Assembly: GCF_900110855.1 (NCBI RefSeq)
Contig: NZ_FOFA01000003.1
Coordinates: 248,001 to 312,000 of the forward strand
Direction of reading: 5' to 3'
Source: Microlunatus flavus
GTDB taxonomy: Bacteria; Actinomycetota; Actinomycetes; Propionibacteriales; Propionibacteriaceae
DNA: 64,000 nt
Shown here: positions 46,940 through 57,563 of the stretch, piece by piece
Numbering within the stretch: position 1 is the stretch's first letter
How the letters are laid out: each line of letters opens with the position of its first letter
Program-made: the position numbers and the translations under genes
The notes under the pieces: generated by a model
Seen by the model: the letters and a program-made list of their open reading frames with translations, nothing else
Database searches by the model: none
What the model was told of the DNA's origin: nothing

Positions 46940-48186
46940 GTGAGCCGCGTCCTCCTCGGCGTCGCGGGAGGGATCGCGGCGTACAAGGCCTGCGAGCTGC
47001 TCCGGCGGCTGCGCGACGACGGGCACGACGTGACCGTCGTTCCCACGGAGTCCGCCCTGACCTTCGTCGGTCGGGCCACCTGGGAGGCGCTGTCCGGGCA
47101 CCCGGTCAGCACCGACGTGTGGACCGACGCGTACGAGGTCCCGCACGTGCGCCTCGGACGTGAGGCCGACCTCGTCGTCGTCGCCCCGGCGACCGCCGAC
47201 CTGCTCGCCCGCGCGGCGACGGGACGGGCCGACGACCTGCTCACCAACGTGCTGCTCACCGCCACCTGCCCGCTCGTGCTCGCCCCGGCGATGCACACCG
47301 AGATGTGGCAGCACCCGGCGACCCGGGCCAACGTGGCCACCCTGCGCTCCCGCGGCGCCGTGGTCGTCGACCCCGCCGTCGGCCGCCTCACCGGCGCCGA
47401 CTCCGGCCCTGGCCGCCTCCCCGAGCCGGCCGAGATCCTCGCGGTCGCACGGACGGTGCTCGCCGAGCCGGGCGTCGTCCCCGCCGCCGCGGCCCAGGAC
47501 CTCGCCGGCCTGGAGGTCGCCGTGAGCGTCGGCGGGACCCGCGAGCACCTCGACCCGGTGCGGTTCCTCGGCAACTCCTCCTCGGGCCGGATGGGCTGGG
47601 CCCTGGCCCGCGCCGCCCGGCTGCGCGGCGCGCAGGTGCACGCCGTCGTGGGGCACACCGACGTCGCCGGCCCACCGGCCGTCGAGGTCGAGCGCGTCGG
47701 CAGCACCGCCGAGCTCGCCACCGCCATGACCCGGGCCGCCAAGACCGCCGACGTCGTCGTGATGGCCGCCGCGCCGGCGGACTTCACGCCGCGGGGCTCC
47801 AGCGAGACCAAGATCAAGAAGTCGGGCGACGCGGGGCTGAGCGTCGAGCTCGTGCAGACCCCCGACGTGCTCCGCGGGCTCGTCGAGGCGCGCCAGGACC
47901 CCGACCAGGTCATCGTCGGCTTCGCCGCGGAGACCGCGGTGGACCAGGCGCAGCTGGTGGACCTCGGCCGCGCCAAGCTGGCCCGCAAGGGCTGCGACCT
48001 GCTCGTCCTCAACGCCGTCGGCCACGGACTCGTCTTCGGGCAGGAGGACAACGAGATCACCGTGCTGAGCCGCGACGACGACGGCGCGACCCTGGTCGAC
48101 GGGCCGTACGCCGGGTCGAAGGACGTCCTCGCCCACCGCATCCTCGACCGCGCCCTGACCCACCGCCGCCGAGATACGGTGCAGCG

Positions 48187-48190
<4 letters not shown>
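46940..48190 (+). CDS. coaBC: Bifunctional CoaBC: phosphopantothenoylcysteine synthetase/decarboxylase
   Basis: A 416-residue two-domain enzyme for two steps of coenzyme A synthesis. The CoaC flavoprotein domain (about 1-180) has [39 protein letters not shown] and the PAMHTEMW form of the substrate clamp. The CoaB domain (about 190-416) starts with [27 protein letters not shown] and contains AAPADFTP and KIKKSG. Length is typical. The GTG start lies 7 bases after rpoZ; the stop overlaps metK. Confidence 0.96.
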
Positions 48191-49380
<1,190 letters not shown>

Positions 49381-49505
49381 ACCCGGGGGAGAGCCACCGT
49401 CTCCCGCAGCACGGTCGTGCCCTGCGAACCGCTGAGAGACGGCGGGCGGACCGGCGTTTTGGCTGTCGTCCGTCAGCGTTTCGTCCCGGACGCGGCTGCT
49501 GCACC

Positions 49506-49511
49506 TAGGTT
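49506..49511 (+). promoter_or_regulatory. Leaderless-type -10 box (TAGGTT)
   Basis: TAGGTT followed by exactly 6 bases and GTG 49518. This favours 49518 over the in-frame GTG at 49512 as the real start of the next gene. Confidence 0.55.
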
Positions 49512-49517
49512 GTGCAG

Positions 49518-49892
49518 GTGATCGTCGGCTTCGACTACTGGCACGTGCTGAGCCACTACCCCCACCAGATCGGGCACCTCATCACGCTGCACGCCGCGGC
49601 GGGCGACGAGGTGCACGTCGTGTCGGCCATCGGGCACGGCCGGATCGGCACGGTCGAGGCCGAGGTGCGCGCGGTGACCGACGTGCCGACGGTGCACGAG
49701 GTGGTCTTCGACCACACCAGCGAGTCGCCGGCGCTCAAGCTGGCCAAGTGCCGCGAGCTCGGCATCGAGCTGTTCTACGACGACCGTGAGGACGTGTGCC
49801 GGCTCCTGTCCGCGAACGGCATCCTCGCGTTCCGGGTGCCGCGCGGCGCAGGTTCGGCGGACCGGTCCGACCAGCAGGCCGAGCGCGTCTGA
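49518..49892 (+). CDS. Small HAD-like protein with altered catalytic motif
   Basis: A protein of about 124 residues. VIVGFDYWHVL at the N-terminus resembles HAD motif I (hhhDxDxT) but the second Asp is Trp. The later segment PALKLAKCRELGIELFYDDREDVCRLLSANGILAFRV resembles the K...G...DD motif III/IV part of short HAD-like phosphatases. The loss of the second motif-I Asp argues against normal phosphatase activity. The tail (GAGSADRSDQQAERV) looks unstructured. It is monocistronic with a leaderless promoter and convergent with the ThrE gene, ending 3 bases from it. Function unknown. Confidence 0.65.
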   Translation: MIVGFDYWHVLSHYPHQIGHLITLHAAAGDEVHVVSAIGHGRIGTVEAEVRAVTDVPTVHEVVFDHTSESPALKLAKCRELGIELFYDDREDVCRLLSANGILAFRVPRGAGSADRSDQQAERV

Positions 49893-49895
49893 CGC

Positions 49896-51191
49896 CTACG
49901 GCTCCCGGTGGTCGAGGGGCAGGTGCGGACGGCGGCGGATGCGCCGGGCGCGGCGCAGGGCGGCGCGCAGCGACTGGGCGACCGCGGTGCCCACGAGCAG
50001 GCCGAGCGCGAGGGCGCTGACCAGCGCGAGGACCCCGAGGACGGTGGCCGTGGAGCCGCCGGGGTCGAGGGCGAGCTCCGTGGCGGACAGCACGCCGAGG
50101 CTGCCGGGCACCAGCAGCCAGAACGACGGCAGGAAGACGACCAGCCTGGGCAGGTCGGGGACGAGGGCCTCGACCAGGTAGGACCCGAGGCTGGCCGCCA
50201 CGGCGCCGAGGAAGCTCCCGACGACCGGGCCGGACCACTGCTGCCCGAGGCCCTGGGCGGCGAAGGCGAGCACCAGCACGAGCAGGATCCAGGGCAGCAG
50301 CCGTACCGGGGGCGACTCCAGCAGCCCGATGCCGGCGCAGATCAGCAGCAGGCCCAGCGGCGCGGCCCACCAGCCGAGGTCGTCGACGCGGACGTTGCGC
50401 AGCGACTCGGCCGGCAGCCGGAACAGCCGGCTCGCCGCGACGACCCCGAGGGTGAAGAGCAGGACCTGCACGAGCCCGAAGATCAGCCGCGACGAGCCCG
50501 CCACCATGTCGCCGGTCGCCAGCTCCGACATCGCGGTGACCAGCAGCGCCCCGGGCAGCAGCACGGCGAGCGGGGGCAGCAGCGTGCGCAGCGGCCCCTC
50601 GACCAGGCCGAGGTCGGCGGCGGTGAAGACGAGGCAGGCGACGAGGAACGCGGCGACCACCGGCAGGAGGGTGGCGAGCAGGGTGAAGCGCTGGGCCAGG
50701 CGGACCAGCGCCACCACCACCAGCGCGCCCAGGGCGGACAGGACGACGTTGCGCCAGCCGGGCTGCAGGATCAGCGCGATGCCCGTGGCGACCGCCAGCC
50801 AGCCGAGGTTGGCCAGCCACACCGGGTAGCGGGGTGGTTCGCGGCGCAGCGCGAGCAGCCGCTCGACCGCGGCCGCCGGGTCGACGTGGCCGACGAGCAG
50901 GTCGTGCCGGATGACCCGCACCTGCGCGGCCTGGTCGAGGCGCAGCGCGCCGGTGACCGCCGCGTACGTCGACGGCTCGCCGCTGGCGAGGGAGAGCATC
51001 ACGCCGGTCGGGCCGGCGGCGATCTGCGGGTCCGGGTGCCCGAGCGCCCGGCCGACCTCGACGAGCTCGTCCTCCACCTCGTTGATCGGCTGGCCCGTGG
51101 CGACCATGGCCGTGCCCAGGTGGACCAGGAGCCGCCGGTCCTCCTGGTCGGAGCCCGTGGCGCCCACGACCCGCCCGCCGGTCTCCGTCAC
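49896..51191 (-). CDS. Threonine/serine exporter family protein (ThrE-like)
   Basis: A 431-residue membrane protein with an N-terminal cytoplasmic region (LLVHLGTAMVATGQPINEVEDELVEVGRALG...GVMLSLASGEPSTY) and about ten membrane segments. This is the ThrE + ThrE_2 arrangement of actinobacterial Thr/Ser exporters in one chain. LPGALLVTAMSELATGDMVAGSSRL is the conserved segment in the first membrane half; LVPGSLGVLSATELAL is the equivalent in the second. GTG 51191 has AGAAGG upstream. Exact amino-acid substrate is not provable here. It is divergent from priA across 53 bases. Confidence 0.88.
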   Translation of the reverse strand: MTETGGRVVGATGSDQEDRRLLVHLGTAMVATGQPINEVEDELVEVGRALGHPDPQIAAGPTGVMLSLASGEPSTYAAVTGALRLDQAAQVRVIRHDLLVGHVDPAAAVERLLALRREPPRYPVWLANLGWLAVATGIALILQPGWRNVVLSALGALVVVALVRLAQRFTLLATLLPVVAAFLVACLVFTAADLGLVEGPLRTLLPPLAVLLPGALLVTAMSELATGDMVAGSSRLIFGLVQVLLFTLGVVAASRLFRLPAESLRNVRVDDLGWWAAPLGLLLICAGIGLLESPPVRLLPWILLVLVLAFAAQGLGQQWSGPVVGSFLGAVAASLGSYLVEALVPDLPRLVVFLPSFWLLVPGSLGVLSATELALDPGGSTATVLGVLALVSALALGLLVGTAVAQSLRAALRRARRIRRRPHLPLDHREP

Positions 51192-51232
51192 CGGGCCACC
51201 TTCTCAGATCGGAAGCTGTCGGAGTCGGTCCC

Positions 51233-51238
51233 TAGGAT
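51233..51238 (+). promoter_or_regulatory. Leaderless-type -10 box of priA (TAGGAT)
   Basis: TAGGAT, 6 bases, then GTG 51245. Confidence 0.6.
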
Positions 51239-51244
51239 CCCGGT

Positions 51245-53299
51245 GTGCCCGCCGCCGAACCGTCCGCCGCAGCCGCGCCCGACGCGGCGCCGCAGCCGGC
51301 GCTGCCGGTGGCCCGGGTCGCGGTCGACGTCCCGCTCGCCCACCTCGACCGGCCCTTCGACTACCGCGTGACGCCCGACCAGGACGCCGACGCCGTCCCG
51401 GGCGCCCGGGTGCGGGTCCGCTTCGCCGGCCGGCTCCGCGACGGCTTCGTCCTCGAACGGTCGGCGACGTCGGACGCCGAGCGGGCGCTCGCACCGCTGC
51501 ACAAGGTGGTCTCGGCCGAGCCCGTGCTGACGCCCGGGACCGCCGCTCTCGTGCGGGCCGTGGCCGACCACTACGCGGGCACGTTCGCCGACGTCGTCCG
51601 GCTGGCGGTGCCGCCGCGGCACGCGGCGACGGAGAAGGCCGCGGGCGCTCGGCGCGACGCCGGAGCGGCCGCCGAGGCCGAGGACGTCGCCTGGCCGGCC
51701 CCCGTGGCCGACCCCCTGGTGGCCTACCCCGACGGCGCCGCGTACGAGGCGGCGCTGCGGACGGGCCGCTCGCCCCGCGCGCTGTGGCAGGTCACGCCCA
51801 GCGCCGCACCCGAGGCGGACTGGGCCGCCGGCTTCGCCGCGGCCGCCCGGGCCTGCGTCGAGGGCGGGCGCGGCGCGGTCCTGCTGGCTCCCGACCAGCG
51901 CGACGTCGCGCGGCTCGAGGCGGCCTGCGTCGCCGCGCTCGGGCGGTCGCGGGTCGTCGCGCTGGTGGCGGAGTCCGGGCCCGCCGCGCGCTACCGCGCG
52001 TTCCTGGCCGCGGCCCACGGCCGCGCGCAGGTCGTCGTCGGCAACCGGGCCGCGGCGTACGCGCCGGTGCGCGACCTCGGCCTGGTGGCGCTGTGGGACG
52101 ACGGCGACGACCTGTGGGCCGAGCCCCGGTCGCCCTACCCGCACACGCGCGAGGTCCTCGCCCTGCGCGCCGGGCAGACCGGGGCCGCGGCGCTCTTCGC
52201 CTCGTACGCGCGGACGGCCGAGCTGCAGGCCTACGTCGAGCGCGGCTGGCTGCGCCCGATCGCGCAGGAGCGAGCCGTCGTGCGCCACGCCGCCCCACGC
52301 GTCCGGGTCAGCGGCGACGACGACCGCGCGCTGGCCCGCGACCCGGCCGCCCGCGTCGCCCGGGTGCCGCACGAGGTGTTCACGCTGGTGCGCGCGGCGC
52401 TGCCCACCGGCCCGGTGCTGGTCCAGGTGCCCCGCTCGGGCGGCCGGCTCGCGCTCGTCTGCCAGGACTGCCGCGAACCCGTGCGCTGCACGTTCTGCTC
52501 CGGCCCCACGGCCCTGGAGGCCGGCGCGGACCGGACGATGACCTGCCGCTGGTGCGGCCGGCCCCAGGTCGACTGGGAGTGCCCGGTCTGCGGGGGCCAC
52601 CACGTCCGCTCGCCCGTCGTCGGCGCGACCCGCACGGCCGCCGAGCTGGGGCGCTCGTTTCCCGGCGTGCCGGTCCTGCAGTCCAGCGGCGAGGGGCGGC
52701 TGGACGGGGTGCCCGGCCATGGCGCGGTGGTGGTCGCGACGCCTGGCGCCGAACCCCCGGCCGAGGGCGGCTACGCCGCGGCGATCCTCCTCGACACCCC
52801 GCTGCTGCTGCTGCGTCCCGACCTGCGGGCCCCGGAGGAGGCCCTGCGCCGCTGGCTCGCCGTGGTCGCGCTGGTCCGCGGGGGCGCGGACGGCGGGTCG
52901 GTGCTCGCGGTCGGCGACAGCAGCGGACGCGCGCTGCAGGCGCTCGTGCGGGTCGACCCGGCCGGCTTCGCCGCGCGGGAGCTGGCCGACCGCGCCGAGG
53001 CCCACTTCCCGCCGGCGGCCAAGGTCGTGACGGTCGACGGGGCCGCCGCGGTGCTGACGGAGTACACCGCGCTCGTCCACGAGCCGCCCGGCACCGAGAC
53101 CCTCGGCCCCGTGCCCCTCCCACCGCGCGAGCAGCTGCCGGGCGGGGACGGCGAGCCGCTGCTGCGCCTCACCCTGCGCGCCCCCGTCCGCGAGGGAGCC
53201 GCCCTCGTGCACGCCGCCAAGGAGGTTTCGGGCGTCCGCAGCGCCCGCAAGAGCGACGGCGCCGTCCGCGTCCGCGTCGACCCGGTCGTGCTCGGCTGA
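51245..53299 (+). CDS. priA: Primosomal protein N' (PriA), helicase-degenerate actinobacterial form
   Basis: A 684-residue PriA homologue. The N-terminal DNA-binding domain is VARVAVDVPLAHLDRPFDYRVTPD, and the zinc cluster is CQDCREPVRCTFC, then CRWCGRP and CPVCGG. No Walker A (GxGKT) is visible where the ATPase site should be (about 180-220: RSPRALWQVTP..), and the DEAH-equivalent reads LWDDGDD. Loss of the ATPase motif is usual for actinobacterial PriA, which may act in restart as a loader without helicase activity. The priA-fmt-rsmB-rpe order is conserved. Confidence 0.93.
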   Translation: MPAAEPSAAAAPDAAPQPALPVARVAVDVPLAHLDRPFDYRVTPDQDADAVPGARVRVRFAGRLRDGFVLERSATSDAERALAPLHKVVSAEPVLTPGTAALVRAVADHYAGTFADVVRLAVPPRHAATEKAAGARRDAGAAAEAEDVAWPAPVADPLVAYPDGAAYEAALRTGRSPRALWQVTPSAAPEADWAAGFAAAARACVEGGRGAVLLAPDQRDVARLEAACVAALGRSRVVALVAESGPAARYRAFLAAAHGRAQVVVGNRAAAYAPVRDLGLVALWDDGDDLWAEPRSPYPHTREVLALRAGQTGAAALFASYARTAELQAYVERGWLRPIAQERAVVRHAAPRVRVSGDDDRALARDPAARVARVPHEVFTLVRAALPTGPVLVQVPRSGGRLALVCQDCREPVRCTFCSGPTALEAGADRTMTCRWCGRPQVDWECPVCGGHHVRSPVVGATRTAAELGRSFPGVPVLQSSGEGRLDGVPGHGAVVVATPGAEPPAEGGYAAAILLDTPLLLLRPDLRAPEEALRRWLAVVALVRGGADGGSVLAVGDSSGRALQALVRVDPAGFAARELADRAEAHFPPAAKVVTVDGAAAVLTEYTALVHEPPGTETLGPVPLPPREQLPGGDGEPLLRLTLRAPVREGAALVHAAKEVSGVRSARKSDGAVRVRVDPVVLG

Positions 53300-53360
53300 G
53301 CCGGAGGGCAACGCGCACACCCGACCATCGCGTCCGAGCGGAGCGAGGACCGAGAACACG

Positions 53361-53366
53361 TAGGGT
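53361..53366 (+). promoter_or_regulatory. Leaderless-type -10 box of fmt (TAGGGT)
   Basis: TAGGGT, 6 bases, then GTG 53373. It lies after a 61-base gap containing GAGCGGAGCGAGG, a short motif that looks repetitive. Confidence 0.6.
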
Positions 53367-53372
53367 TCTCCG

Positions 53373-54299
53373 GTGCGAGTCGTCTTCTGCGGGACCCCCG
53401 AGGTGGCCGTGCCCGCCCTCGACGCGATCGTGGCCTCCGACCACGAGGTCGTCGCGGTGGTCACCCGGCCCGACGCGCCGAGCGGTCGCGGCAAGCGGCT
53501 CACCGCGAGCCCGGTGGCGCTGAGGGCCGAGGAGCTGGAGCTCGAGGTGCTCAAGCCGCAGCGCCCGCGCGACGAGGACTTCATCGCCCGCCTCACCGAG
53601 ATCGCGCCGGACTGCTGCCCGGTGGTGGCGTACGGGGCGCTGCTGCCGCAGCGCGTGCTGGACATCCCGCGGCACGGCTTCGTGAACCTGCACTTCTCGG
53701 TCCTGCCGCGCTGGCGCGGGGCGGCACCCGTGCAGCACGCCGTCCTCGCGGGGGACGCCGAGACCGGCGCCACGACGTTCCGCCTCGTCCTCGAGATGGA
53801 CGCGGGACCCACGTACGGCGTCGTCACCGAGCCCATCGGGCCGGGCGACACCTCCGGCGACCTGCTGACGCGGCTGGCCTACTCCGGCAGCTCGCTGCTG
53901 GTCGAGGCCCTCGACGCGGTCGAGGCCGGCGTCGAGCCCGTCCCGCAGCCGGGGGAGGGCGTGACGCTCGCGCCCAAGATCACCGTCGACGACGCGCGCA
54001 TCGACTGGCAGCGGCCGGCGGTCGAGGTCGACCGCCTCGTGCGCGGCTGCAACCCCAACCCGGGCGCGTGGACGACGTTCCGCGGCGAGCGGTTCAAGGT
54101 GTCGTCGGTGGCCCTCCGGCCGGGCGAGGCGCCGCTCGCGCCGGGCGAGCTGGAGATCGGCCGTCGCTCCGTGCTCGTCGGCACCGGCGCCGGTGCGCTC
54201 GAGCTGGGCCAGGTCCAGGCGCAGGGCAAGAAGCCGATGGCGGCGCCCGACTGGGCCCGCGGCCTCGGCACGGCGCAGGCCCTGCGGCTCGGCGACTGA
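53373..54299 (+). CDS. fmt: Methionyl-tRNA formyltransferase
   Basis: A 308-residue enzyme that formylates initiator Met-tRNA. The catalytic domain starts [41 protein letters not shown] holds the catalytic His107 region and the substrate loop. EMDAGPTYG and [11 protein letters not shown] follow. The C-terminal OB-like domain includes [14 protein letters not shown]. The leaderless start at GTG 53373 is supported by promoter spacing. It is followed one base later by rsmB. Confidence 0.97.
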   Translation: MRVVFCGTPEVAVPALDAIVASDHEVVAVVTRPDAPSGRGKRLTASPVALRAEELELEVLKPQRPRDEDFIARLTEIAPDCCPVVAYGALLPQRVLDIPRHGFVNLHFSVLPRWRGAAPVQHAVLAGDAETGATTFRLVLEMDAGPTYGVVTEPIGPGDTSGDLLTRLAYSGSSLLVEALDAVEAGVEPVPQPGEGVTLAPKITVDDARIDWQRPAVEVDRLVRGCNPNPGAWTTFRGERFKVSSVALRPGEAPLAPGELEIGRRSVLVGTGAGALELGQVQAQGKKPMAAPDWARGLGTAQALRLGD

Positions 54300-54300
54300 G

Positions 54301-55656
54301 GTGGCCGCCCGCGCCGACCGGGCCCGCCGCGTCGCCTTCGACGCCCTGCGCCGGGTGACCGGGGAGGACGCGTACGCCAACCTCGTGCTCCCCGCGCTGC
54401 TCACCGAGCGCGGGATCACGGGTCGCGACGCCGCCTTCGCGACCGAGCTGCTCAACGGCACGTGCCGCTGGACGGGGACGTACGACCAGGTCCTCGCCGC
54501 TGCCTCCGGCCGTCCGCTGTCGTCGCTCCAGCCTGCCGTCGTCGACCTGCTCCGCCTCGGCACCCACCAGCTCCTCGGGATGCGCGTGGGCAGCCACGCG
54601 GCCGTGAGCGCCACCGTCGACCTCGCCGCGGCGACCGTCGGGCGCCGGGTGACCGGCCTGGTGAACGCCGTGCTGCGCAAGGTCGCCGCCGAGGACCGCG
54701 ACGGCTGGGTGGACCGGCTCGGGGCGGGGCGCGACGAGCGCGACCGGCTCGCACTGGCGCACGCGCACCCGCGCTGGGTGGTCGACGCCTACGCGGACCT
54801 CCTGCCGGCCGACCAGCTCGTGGCGGCCCTGGCGGCCGACAACGCCAGCCCCGAGGTCTCCCTCGTCGTCCGTCCCGGGCTCGCGGAGGTCGACGAGCTG
54901 CTCGACGAGCTCGGCGGCGCGGGGGAGCGCAGCCGGCTCTCGCCCTTCGGCGTGCGCACCAGCGGCAACCCGGGCGACCTCCCGCTCGTGCGCACCGGCC
55001 GGGTCGGCGTCCAGGACGAGGGGTCCCAGCTGGTGGCGTGGGGGCTCACCCGCCCCGACGCGGAGCCCGGTCGCTGGCTCGACCTGTCCGCCGGGCCCGG
55101 GGGCAAGACGGCCCTGCTCGCCGGCCTGGCCGTGAGCCAGGGAAGCCGGGTCCTGGCCGGGGAGCTGGCCCCGCACCGGGCCGGCCTGGTCGTCCAGGGC
55201 GCCCGCGCCTACCCGCTCGAGCAGCGCCCGCAGGTCGTGGTCGCGGACGCCACCCACCCACCCTGGAGCCCGGGCTCCTTCACCCGCGTCCTCGCCGACG
55301 TCCCCTGCACCGGCCTCGGGGCGCTGCGCCGCCGGCCCGAGTCGCGCTGGCGCCGAGAGCCCGCGGACGTGGAGGCGCTGCACCCCCTCCAGCGCAGCCT
55401 GCTCGGCACCGCCCTCGACGCGGCGGCGCCCGGCGGCCTCGTCGCGTACGTGACGTGCTCGCCGCACCGCCGCGAGACGGCCGACGTCGTCCTCGAGACG
55501 CTCGCGGGCCGGGACGACGTCGACGTGGTGCCCGCCGCCGCGGTGCTGCCGGAGGTGCCGGACGCCGCGACGGGCCCGGACGGCGCGTTCCTGCAGCTGT
55601 GGCCGCACCGCCACGGCACGGACGCGATGTTCGCGGCCTACCTGCGACGCCGCTGA
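54301..55656 (+). CDS. rsmB: 16S rRNA (cytosine-967-C5)-methyltransferase RsmB
   Basis: A 451-residue SAM-dependent RNA methyltransferase. The N-terminal NusB-like domain (AFDALRRVTGEDAYANLVLP..TELLNGTCRW, then LRLGTHQLLGMRVGSHAAVSATVDL) precedes the catalytic domain. SAM binding is LDLSAGPGGKTALLAGL. The two conserved cysteines are Cys336 (DVPCTGLG) and Cys386 (YVTCSPH); RRPESRWRREP lies between them. GTG 54301 begins one base after the fmt stop. An in-frame ATG at 54193 lies inside fmt and is not used. Confidence 0.95.
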   Translation: MAARADRARRVAFDALRRVTGEDAYANLVLPALLTERGITGRDAAFATELLNGTCRWTGTYDQVLAAASGRPLSSLQPAVVDLLRLGTHQLLGMRVGSHAAVSATVDLAAATVGRRVTGLVNAVLRKVAAEDRDGWVDRLGAGRDERDRLALAHAHPRWVVDAYADLLPADQLVAALAADNASPEVSLVVRPGLAEVDELLDELGGAGERSRLSPFGVRTSGNPGDLPLVRTGRVGVQDEGSQLVAWGLTRPDAEPGRWLDLSAGPGGKTALLAGLAVSQGSRVLAGELAPHRAGLVVQGARAYPLEQRPQVVVADATHPPWSPGSFTRVLADVPCTGLGALRRRPESRWRREPADVEALHPLQRSLLGTALDAAAPGGLVAYVTCSPHRRETADVVLETLAGRDDVDVVPAAAVLPEVPDAATGPDGAFLQLWPHRHGTDAMFAAYLRRR

Positions 55657-55676
55657 ACGTTCCCGACCGGCCCCGT

Positions 55677-55682
55677 TAGGGT
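55677..55682 (+). promoter_or_regulatory. Leaderless-type -10 box of rpe (TAGGGT)
   Basis: TAGGGT, 6 bases, then GTG 55689, identical in box and spacing to fmt. Confidence 0.6.
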
Positions 55683-55688
55683 CGGGCC

Positions 55689-56351
55689 GTGCCCCGAACG
55701 ACGCGCGTCATGCCCAGCATCCTGTCGGCGGACTTCGCCAACCTGCAGCGCGAGATCGAGCGCATCCCGGGCGCCGACGCGATCCACGTCGACGTCATGG
55801 ACAACCACTTCGTGCCGAACCTGACGCTGGGGCTGCCCGTCGTCGAGGCGATCCGCCGGGTGACGCCGGCGATGCTCGACATCCACCTCATGATCGCCGA
55901 CCCCGACCGGTGGGCGCCGGCGTACGCCGAGGCCGGGGCGGAGTCGGTGACGTTCCACGTCGAGGCCGCCGCGGCTCCCGTCCGCCTCGCGCGCGAGCTG
56001 CGCGAGCGCGGCGCCCGGGCGGGGATGGCGCTCAAGCCGGCGACGTCGATCGAGCCGTACGCCGACCTGCTGCCGGAGCTCGACATGGTCCTGGTGATGA
56101 CCGTCGAGCCGGGCTTCGGCGGGCAGAAGTTCCTCGACCTGTGCCTGCCGAAGATCCGCCGCGCCCGTCAGCTGATCACCGAGACCGGCGGCGACGTCTG
56201 GCTGCAGGTCGACGGCGGCGTCTCGCTGGAGACGGTCGAGCGCTGCGTCGAGGCCGGCGCCGACGCGCTCGTGGCGGGGTCGGCGGTCTTCGCGGCCGAC
56301 GACCCCGACGCGATGGTCAGCCGGCTGCGCGAGCTCGGTTCTGCGGCCTAG
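55689..56351 (+). CDS. rpe: Ribulose-phosphate 3-epimerase
   Basis: A 220-residue TIM-barrel epimerase of the pentose phosphate pathway. Signatures are [38 protein letters not shown] with the metal-binding His/Asp, [13 protein letters not shown] and [50 protein letters not shown] gives the second catalytic Asp and phosphate loop. Its last 35 bases overlap the end of the convergent AI-2E-family gene. Confidence 0.97.
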   Translation: MPRTTRVMPSILSADFANLQREIERIPGADAIHVDVMDNHFVPNLTLGLPVVEAIRRVTPAMLDIHLMIADPDRWAPAYAEAGAESVTFHVEAAAAPVRLARELRERGARAGMALKPATSIEPYADLLPELDMVLVMTVEPGFGGQKFLDLCLPKIRRARQLITETGGDVWLQVDGGVSLETVERCVEAGADALVAGSAVFAADDPDAMVSRLRELGSAA

Positions 56352-57519
56352 CCCCCTCGCCGTCCGGCGCCGGCGTCCGGCGCCGTGGTGTCTTCGGCTG
56401 GTCGGCCTTCGGCTCAGCACTGACCAGCGCGTTGACCCAGCTGGCCGGCTGGGAGTTGTCGACCAGCACCGACTTGAGGAACAGCGTCGCCGGGATCGCG
56501 AGCAGGGCGCCCAGTCCGCCCAGGACGTACGCCCAGAAGATCAGCGAGATGAACGCCACCGTGCCGCTGATGCCCACGGCGTCGCCGGTGAAGCGAGGCT
56601 GGATGATCGTCTGGACGACGACGTTGAGCACGACGTAGACGATGATCACCGCGATCATGCTGCCGACGCCGCCGTCGAGCAGCGCGATGAGCGCCGGCGG
56701 GACCAGCCCGATGACGAAGCCGATGTTGGGGATGTAGTTGGTCACGAAGGCCAGGACGCCCCAGGTCAGCGCCAGCGGGACGCCGATGATGAACAGGGCG
56801 ATGACGTCGAGCACCGCGACGACCAGCCCGAAGACCGTGGTGACGATCCAGTACTTGCGCACCCGGCTGGCGAAGTTCAGCAGGCCGTCGGCGATGTGCG
56901 GCCGCGTCTGCCGGATCACGTCGATCCGGTCCGGCATGCCGGCCTGGTCGAAGGCCATGAAGAGCACCACGACGACGACCAGCAGCAGCAGGGACGCGCC
57001 GCCGGTGAGCGCGCTGAGCAGGCTCTGCGCCGGCCCGGCCAGGCTGCTGACCTGGAACGACGACGCCAGCTGACGGATCCGGTCGGCACCGTAGCCGAAG
57101 CCCTCCGCGACGCCGGCGAGGGAGTTGAAGATCTTCGTGAAGGCGGGCCCGTACTGCGGCAGCGTCTCGACGAGGCGGTAGACCGACCAGACGACCGAGC
57201 CGAGGATGAGGATCAGCAGCAGGTAGATGGCCAGCAGGCTGATCACGCTGGCAAGGGCCGAGGGCACCGACCGCTTGACGAGCCAGCGCCGCAGCGGTGA
57301 GACGGTGATGACCAGGGTCAGCACGAGGAACACGGGCGCGACGATGTTCGCGGTGCTCTTCAGGCCGACGCCGATGATCACCAGGCCGGCCAGCAGGAGG
57401 ATGCCGAAGAACGCCGGCGCCTGCGGCTGTCCCGCGACGGGCGGCACGTCCGGCGGCGCCTGGACAGACGGCGACCGATCGGGCGTGGGGGTCTTCGAGC
57501 CGGGGCGGGACGGGGGCAT
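56317..57519 (-). CDS. AI-2E transporter (PerM/YdiK) family membrane protein
   Basis: A 400-residue membrane protein with a Pro-rich N-terminus and about eight hydrophobic segments, including two N-terminal pairs ([37 protein letters not shown]). A large central soluble loop and conserved [35 protein letters not shown] follow near the C-terminal membrane block. This family was named for autoinducer-2 export but many members have other roles, so no substrate is claimed. ATG 57519 has GAAGGAG upstream. It overlaps the rpe tail by 35 bases on the opposite strand. Confidence 0.9.
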   Translation of the reverse strand: MPPSRPGSKTPTPDRSPSVQAPPDVPPVAGQPQAPAFFGILLLAGLVIIGVGLKSTANIVAPVFLVLTLVITVSPLRRWLVKRSVPSALASVISLLAIYLLLILILGSVVWSVYRLVETLPQYGPAFTKIFNSLAGVAEGFGYGADRIRQLASSFQVSSLAGPAQSLLSALTGGASLLLLVVVVVLFMAFDQAGMPDRIDVIRQTRPHIADGLLNFASRVRKYWIVTTVFGLVVAVLDVIALFIIGVPLALTWGVLAFVTNYIPNIGFVIGLVPPALIALLDGGVGSMIAVIIVYVVLNVVVQTIIQPRFTGDAVGISGTVAFISLIFWAYVLGGLGALLAIPATLFLKSVLVDNSQPASWVNALVSAEPKADQPKTPRRRTPAPDGEGARPQNRARAAG

Positions 57520-57563
57520 GGCTGTCTCCTTCGGGCGGAGCGCTCGCTCCCGCCGTGGTCCGT

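Noticed and set aside
49397-49442. Terminator after metK (CCGTCTC/GAGACGG)
   Set aside because: Only 7 bp with a loop of over 30 bases; too weak to call beside the strong 17-20 bp terminators elsewhere.
51245-53299. priA as a damaged pseudogene because Walker A is absent
   Set aside because: Loss of the ATPase motif is normal in actinobacterial PriA, and the zinc cluster and full length are intact.
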